This document shows positions 60,800 to 64,000 of a stretch of DNA of 64,000 nucleotides, in pieces. The stretch is from positions 32,620 through 96,619 of the forward strand of contig JAIYBT010000021.1 in NCBI GenBank assembly GCA_027488395.1. Reading direction: 5' to 3'. Source of the stretch: Methylophilaceae bacterium. GTDB taxonomy: Bacteria > Pseudomonadota > Gammaproteobacteria > Burkholderiales > Methylophilaceae. The notes below the pieces were generated by a model. The model saw only the letters and a list, made by a program, of their open reading frames with translations, ran no database searches and was not told where the DNA came from. Position 1 is the stretch's first letter; every line of letters starts with the position of its first letter. Both the position numbers and the translations under genes were made by a program.

Positions 60800-61855
60800 A
60801 TGAAAAAACGCATGCAGACGCCAGTACGGTCTATTTTATTTGTTACCTTATCCAATATTGGCGATGCGGTGCTCACTACGCCCACTTTGGCCTGGTTACA
60901 TCAGCAATATCCAGAGGCCATGATCGACATTGTGTGCGACCCACGTTCACAGGCATTATTTACGCATTGCCCTTATCGCGGCCGTTTGTTAGTGCGTGAT
61001 AAACGGCATGGTGTGCGAGGCTGGCTAGCGTTGATTCGGCAATGTCGGCAAACTAATTATGACCTAGCGGTTGATTTAAAAACCGATGTGTTATTACCGT
61101 TGATTCGTGCCAAGCAAAAGCTCGCCAAATGGTCATCTCTCAATCTAGACACCATCATTGAAAAGTTGGGGTTGTATCCAGACCCAACCACGACGCGCTT
61201 GCCGGTGATGCATAGCGTGCTCAAGCATGCGCATGCGCTAAAACCGTTGATGGCTGATGACGAGTCACCGCTGAGTCATCAGGGGCGCCACTTGCCCAAC
61301 ATGCAATTGTGGGCAGCGTCCAGTGAAGTACACGCGCTAAAAGTAAGCTGCGATTGGCAGCCTGGCAAACGCTATCTAGTATTAGGTCTAGGGGCCAATA
61401 GTGCGCACAAAATTTGGCCAGCGCAGCTGTACGCTGCTTTACTTGAGCGATTGCCTTGGTCGTTTGATGCGGTGATTTTGTTAGGTGATCAGCGAGATCA
61501 ATTCCACGCCGAGGCTTTTGCGCAGGCTTCATCCGCTACCCTGTTTAATTGGTGTGGCCAATTAACGCTATCTCAAACCTATGCTGCGTTAACGCTCGCC
61601 CATTTTTTTATTGGTAATGATTCGGGCTTAGGACACATGGCCGCGGCGGCAGGATTGCCAACGTTTACCATTTTTGGTGAAGGGGATCCAGCGCGTTACT
61701 TGCCGTGGTCTGCAAAAGCGCGTTACTTGTATTCGCAACATCGACCGATTGCAGCGATCTCGGTGGATGAGGTGCTGGATGCCATGATGCAACGGCCAGT
61801 GGTCGATGCGCCTATCAATGTCAATCATCGCATTTGGTCGCAAGCCTGGAGTTAA
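60800..61855 (+). CDS. Glycosyltransferase family 9 (heptosyltransferase-like, second)
   Basis: Second GT9 enzyme, 351 residues. Starts RSILFVTLSNIGDAVLTTPTLAWLHQQYPEA, contains LVLGLGANSAHKIWPAQLYAALLERLP and the donor motif FIGNDSGLGHMAAAAGLPTFTIFG. The N-terminal VTLSNIGDAVLTTP form is the ADP-heptosyltransferase type. ATG at 60800 preferred because homology starts there. Divergent from the O-antigen ligase and followed by the MsbA-type exporter with almost no gap. Confidence 0.9.
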   Translation: MKKRMQTPVRSILFVTLSNIGDAVLTTPTLAWLHQQYPEAMIDIVCDPRSQALFTHCPYRGRLLVRDKRHGVRGWLALIRQCRQTNYDLAVDLKTDVLLPLIRAKQKLAKWSSLNLDTIIEKLGLYPDPTTTRLPVMHSVLKHAHALKPLMADDESPLSHQGRHLPNMQLWAASSEVHALKVSCDWQPGKRYLVLGLGANSAHKIWPAQLYAALLERLPWSFDAVILLGDQRDQFHAEAFAQASSATLFNWCGQLTLSQTYAALTLAHFFIGNDSGLGHMAAAAGLPTFTIFGEGDPARYLPWSAKARYLYSQHRPIAAISVDEVLDAMMQRPVVDAPINVNHRIWSQAWS

Positions 61856-61859
61856 TCGC

Positions 61860-63617
61860 TTGTTGAAATTGCATTTAGAAGCGCATCCTTCTGCGATTCA
61901 GTTGTTGTTTCGCTTGTTAAGATACTTGCGCCCGTATCGATGGACTTGTGCAGGCGTGTTACTCGCGCTCACGGTATTGTCTTTAAGTAACACTGGCTTT
62001 TTAGCGACGATCAAAACGGTAACGGATGAGGGGTTTGCGCGGTCGCAAGGGCATGCGCAACATGCGATTTGGTATCTGCCTGGCATGCTTTGTGGCTTAT
62101 TGCTGGTGCGAGCATCCGCTGGCTTTACCGCTGGCTACGGCTTGAGGATTGTTGGTCGCAGCGTGGTGGAAGCGATACGGCTCGAAGTGTTTCAACATTT
62201 GCTACGGTTGCCAGTGAGTTTATTTGATCAGCATGCTGCCGGCTATTTTGCGAGCAAACTCACGTTTGATTGTGAACAACTGTATAACGCAGTGACCAAA
62301 GTGGTTGCGTCTGCCGTCCGCGACAGTTTGACCATTCTCGGCATTTTGGTCTACATGCTTTATCTCGATTGGCAATTGACCTTGCTGTTTGTCATGATTA
62401 CGCCATTAATTGCAATGTATCTTAAACGGATGTCGCCCAAGCTGCGTAACTCAGGCAAGTATGTGCAAGACAGTATTTCTGAAATGACACAAATTGTTGA
62501 AGAAGTCGTCAACGGGCAGCGTGTTGTCAAAACATATGCTGGTGAAGTTTACGAATATCAACGATTTGCTGAGCGCGCAGCACGCAACCGACAAATGATG
62601 ATCAGGCTTGGAAGGCTGTCTGGATTAAACAGTATGGTGGTGGAGGTGTTGGCTGCCCTCGCGCTTGGCTTGGTGGTGTTTTATGCGGTTGGACGTTTTA
62701 GTGCTGGGGAGTTTGCCGCTTTTATTAGTGCACTGTTGATGTTGATCGGTCCGATTAAAGCCATGACCAGTATTAATGAAGACGTACAAATTGCAATTGC
62801 GGCCTGTACCAGTGTTTTTAAGCTTCTAGATGAAGCCCCAGAAGCGCAAGGAGGTCAGCAACATGTGCATCAGCCAGTGACGCACATTACTTTTAATCAG
62901 GTGAGTCTGGCATATCCCGCTTCGCAACGTGCGGTGTTAAGCAATTTGGAGTTCACCATCAAGGCTGGAGAAAAACTCGCTTTGGTCGGTGCTTCAGGCG
63001 GTGGTAAAACCAGCTTGGTCAATTTATTACCCATGTTTTATTTACCAAGCGCTGGACAGATTATGTTGAATGGGCTGCCGCTGAGCGCCTACACGCTGTC
63101 ATCACTACGTCAACAATTTAGCGTAGTGAGTCAAGACACCTTATTATTTAACGACACGGTATATCGAAATATTGCCTATGGCGAATTAGCCAATCACACC
63201 GAAGCCGCCGTGATAGCCGCTGCCAAAGCAGCCAATGCTTGGGCGTTTATCCAAAAAATGCCGCAAGGCATTTATAGCGAAATTGGCGACAATGGCGTGC
63301 GTTTATCTGGCGGGCAAAGGCAGCGCTTGTCAATTGCGCGTGCCATTCTTAAAAATTCACCGATACTCATATTAGATGAAGCGACGTCTGCACTTGATAG
63401 CACGTCTGAAGTGGCTGTTCAAACAGCGCTTAATCAACTGATGCAGGGAAAAACCGTGATTATGATTGCCCATCGTTTATCAACGATTCAAGATGCAGAC
63501 CGTATTTTAGTGATGGAAGACGGCAACATTGTGGAGTCTGGCACCCATCAATCTTTGATGCAGTTACAAGGGGTCTATGCAAGACTCTATCAACAAGTAG
63601 TTGCGGACACTCACTGA
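61860..63617 (+). CDS. msbA: Lipid A/glycan ABC exporter, MsbA-type (full transporter half)
   Basis: Half-ABC-exporter: six TM helices (about residues 15-300) fused to an ATPase domain with Walker A GASGGGKTSL, signature LSGGQRQRLS, Walker B ILILDEATSALD and H-loop MIAHRLST. Family members flip lipid A-core to the outer leaflet of the inner membrane. Length about 585 residues is normal. The start is TTG at 61860 (or TTG at 61863) with GGAG 7-8 bases upstream; an ATG 54 bases upstream overlaps the GT9 gene and lacks support. Its place after core-glycosyltransferases fits the lipid A flippase role. Confidence 0.9.
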   Translation: MLKLHLEAHPSAIQLLFRLLRYLRPYRWTCAGVLLALTVLSLSNTGFLATIKTVTDEGFARSQGHAQHAIWYLPGMLCGLLLVRASAGFTAGYGLRIVGRSVVEAIRLEVFQHLLRLPVSLFDQHAAGYFASKLTFDCEQLYNAVTKVVASAVRDSLTILGILVYMLYLDWQLTLLFVMITPLIAMYLKRMSPKLRNSGKYVQDSISEMTQIVEEVVNGQRVVKTYAGEVYEYQRFAERAARNRQMMIRLGRLSGLNSMVVEVLAALALGLVVFYAVGRFSAGEFAAFISALLMLIGPIKAMTSINEDVQIAIAACTSVFKLLDEAPEAQGGQQHVHQPVTHITFNQVSLAYPASQRAVLSNLEFTIKAGEKLALVGASGGGKTSLVNLLPMFYLPSAGQIMLNGLPLSAYTLSSLRQQFSVVSQDTLLFNDTVYRNIAYGELANHTEAAVIAAAKAANAWAFIQKMPQGIYSEIGDNGVRLSGGQRQRLSIARAILKNSPILILDEATSALDSTSEVAVQTALNQLMQGKTVIMIAHRLSTIQDADRILVMEDGNIVESGTHQSLMQLQGVYARLYQQVVADTH

Positions 63618-63647
63618 CCACGCCTTGAAATTAAACTGTCATAGTGG

Positions 63648-63677
63648 TTGACAGGTATTTGTTTGCTTTGCTATAGT
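63648..63677 (+). promoter_or_regulatory. Promoter of the initiator tRNA
   Basis: TTGACA (-35) and TATAGT (-10) with an 18-base spacer, about 43 bases before the tRNA. A CTGTCA/TGACAG inverted pair overlaps the -35. Confidence 0.75.
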
Positions 63678-63719
63678 CTCATCTCTCGACGCAACACAGG
63701 CAGTAACGGTCGAGTCGGA

Positions 63720-63796
63720 CGCGGGATGGAGCAGTCTGGCAGCTCGTCGGGCTCATAACCCGAAGGTCACAGGTTCAAATCCTGTTCCCGCAACCA
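63720..63796 (+). tRNA. tRNA-fMet (CAT anticodon, initiator)
   Basis: 77 nucleotides including CCA. Cloverleaf: acceptor CGCGGGA pairs with TCCCGC but leaves C1 opposite A72 unpaired, the hallmark of bacterial initiator tRNA; the anticodon stem has three G-C pairs GGG/CCC flanking CAT; D-loop GCAGTCTGGCAG and T-loop GGTTCAAATCC are standard. It lies directly upstream of an rRNA operon leader. Confidence 0.97.
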
Positions 63797-63833
63797 ACAA
63801 TTTTAGGTTAAGCAAAACAGTATAAATCTTTGC

Positions 63834-63861
63834 TTGACTGGTCAAAAAAGCGTTGTATAAT
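63834..63861 (+). promoter_or_regulatory. rRNA operon promoter
   Basis: TTGACT (-35) and TATAAT (-10) with a 16-base spacer and a GC-rich discriminator (GCGCACC), characteristic of strong, ppGpp-sensitive rrn promoters. A boxA-like antiterminator sequence, TGATCTTTAACAATTT, follows at 63911-63926. The 16S rRNA gene begins beyond the window. Confidence 0.9.
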
Positions 63862-64000
63862 GCGCACCTCGTTAACGCAAAGCGTTGATGTAGAGGCTGA
63901 GAAGGCCGACTGATCTTTAACAATTTGGATGACTGATAAGTGTGGGTGTTTGTGGTTGGGTGATGCACATTTGATGTGTAAAAACTCAGAAAATACAAAT
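63862..64000 (+). other. rRNA operon 5' leader (boxA region)
   Basis: Transcribed leader of the rrn operon with the boxA-like motif TGATCTTTAACAATTT at 63911-63926 and the typical GT-rich stretch before the 16S start. The 16S gene itself is not in the window. Confidence 0.8.

Noticed and set aside
63753..63998. Minus-strand ORF ending in VAGTGFEPVTFGL
   Set aside because: A familiar false protein produced by translating the antisense strand of a tRNA; it overlaps tRNA-fMet and the rrn leader.

Overview
The window is a chromosome segment of a Gram-negative betaproteobacterium. The strongest evidence is the unbroken betaproteobacterial block rpoE-rseA-rseB-rseC-degP-lepA-lepB-DUF4845-rnc-era-recO-pdxJ-acpS (about 21.0-32.2 kb), together with an lipopolysaccharide (LPS) core cluster, ppk/ppx and a classical rrn leader at the right edge. 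Codon use and AT content, and a free-standing fbp-fba-tpi cluster, would fit a methylotroph of the Methylophilaceae, but no C1 oxidation gene is present, so that placement is a guess. No phage, insertion sequence or CRISPR array was seen; the segment looks like core chromosome with a few accessory islands.

Left part (0-20.9 kb): 5' part of miaB (cut by the window edge); cysG; envZ-ompR; an EF-hand exported protein; an acyltransferase-like protein; an SDR enzyme; a TIGR03790 protein; phoR without phoB, followed by a lipoprotein and the ribosomal oxygenase roxA; a small Ala/Pro/Glu-repeat lipoprotein; a first triosephosphate isomerase; ybeY; scpA-scpB; a molybdate locus (short modE-like gene, modA-modB-modC); slyD, a secreted nuclease and nadB.

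Middle part (20.9-40.3 kb): the sigma-E envelope stress operon with its anti-sigma system and periplasmic protease; lepA, lepB, rnc, era, recO, pdxJ, acpS, tcdA; then fbp-fba-tpi (a second tpi), a DUF2256 zinc protein with an FeS-type photolyase/cryptochrome; ppk1 and sixA.

Accessory stretch (40.4-46.3 kb): a ParA ATPase gene facing a basic, ribbon-helix-helix-like protein gene, then a four-gene locus: DUF6502 putative regulator, DUF5666 exported repeat protein, outer-membrane barrel, and a divergent exported repeat protein. The two repeat proteins end in the same charged VERPEK-type hexapeptide repeats, and two GTGTG palindromes sit in the shared promoter region. This is the best candidate for an undescribed system.

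Right part (46.4-64 kb): ppx and a small conserved gene; htpG with a textbook sigma-32 promoter; a split YeeE/YedE pair; glgP; a DUF4197 protein; an LPS/envelope glycosylation cluster (ELM1-like protein, two GT4 and two GT9 glycosyltransferases, O-antigen ligase, MsbA-type flippase); the initiator tRNA; and the promoter and leader of an rRNA operon whose 16S gene starts beyond the window.
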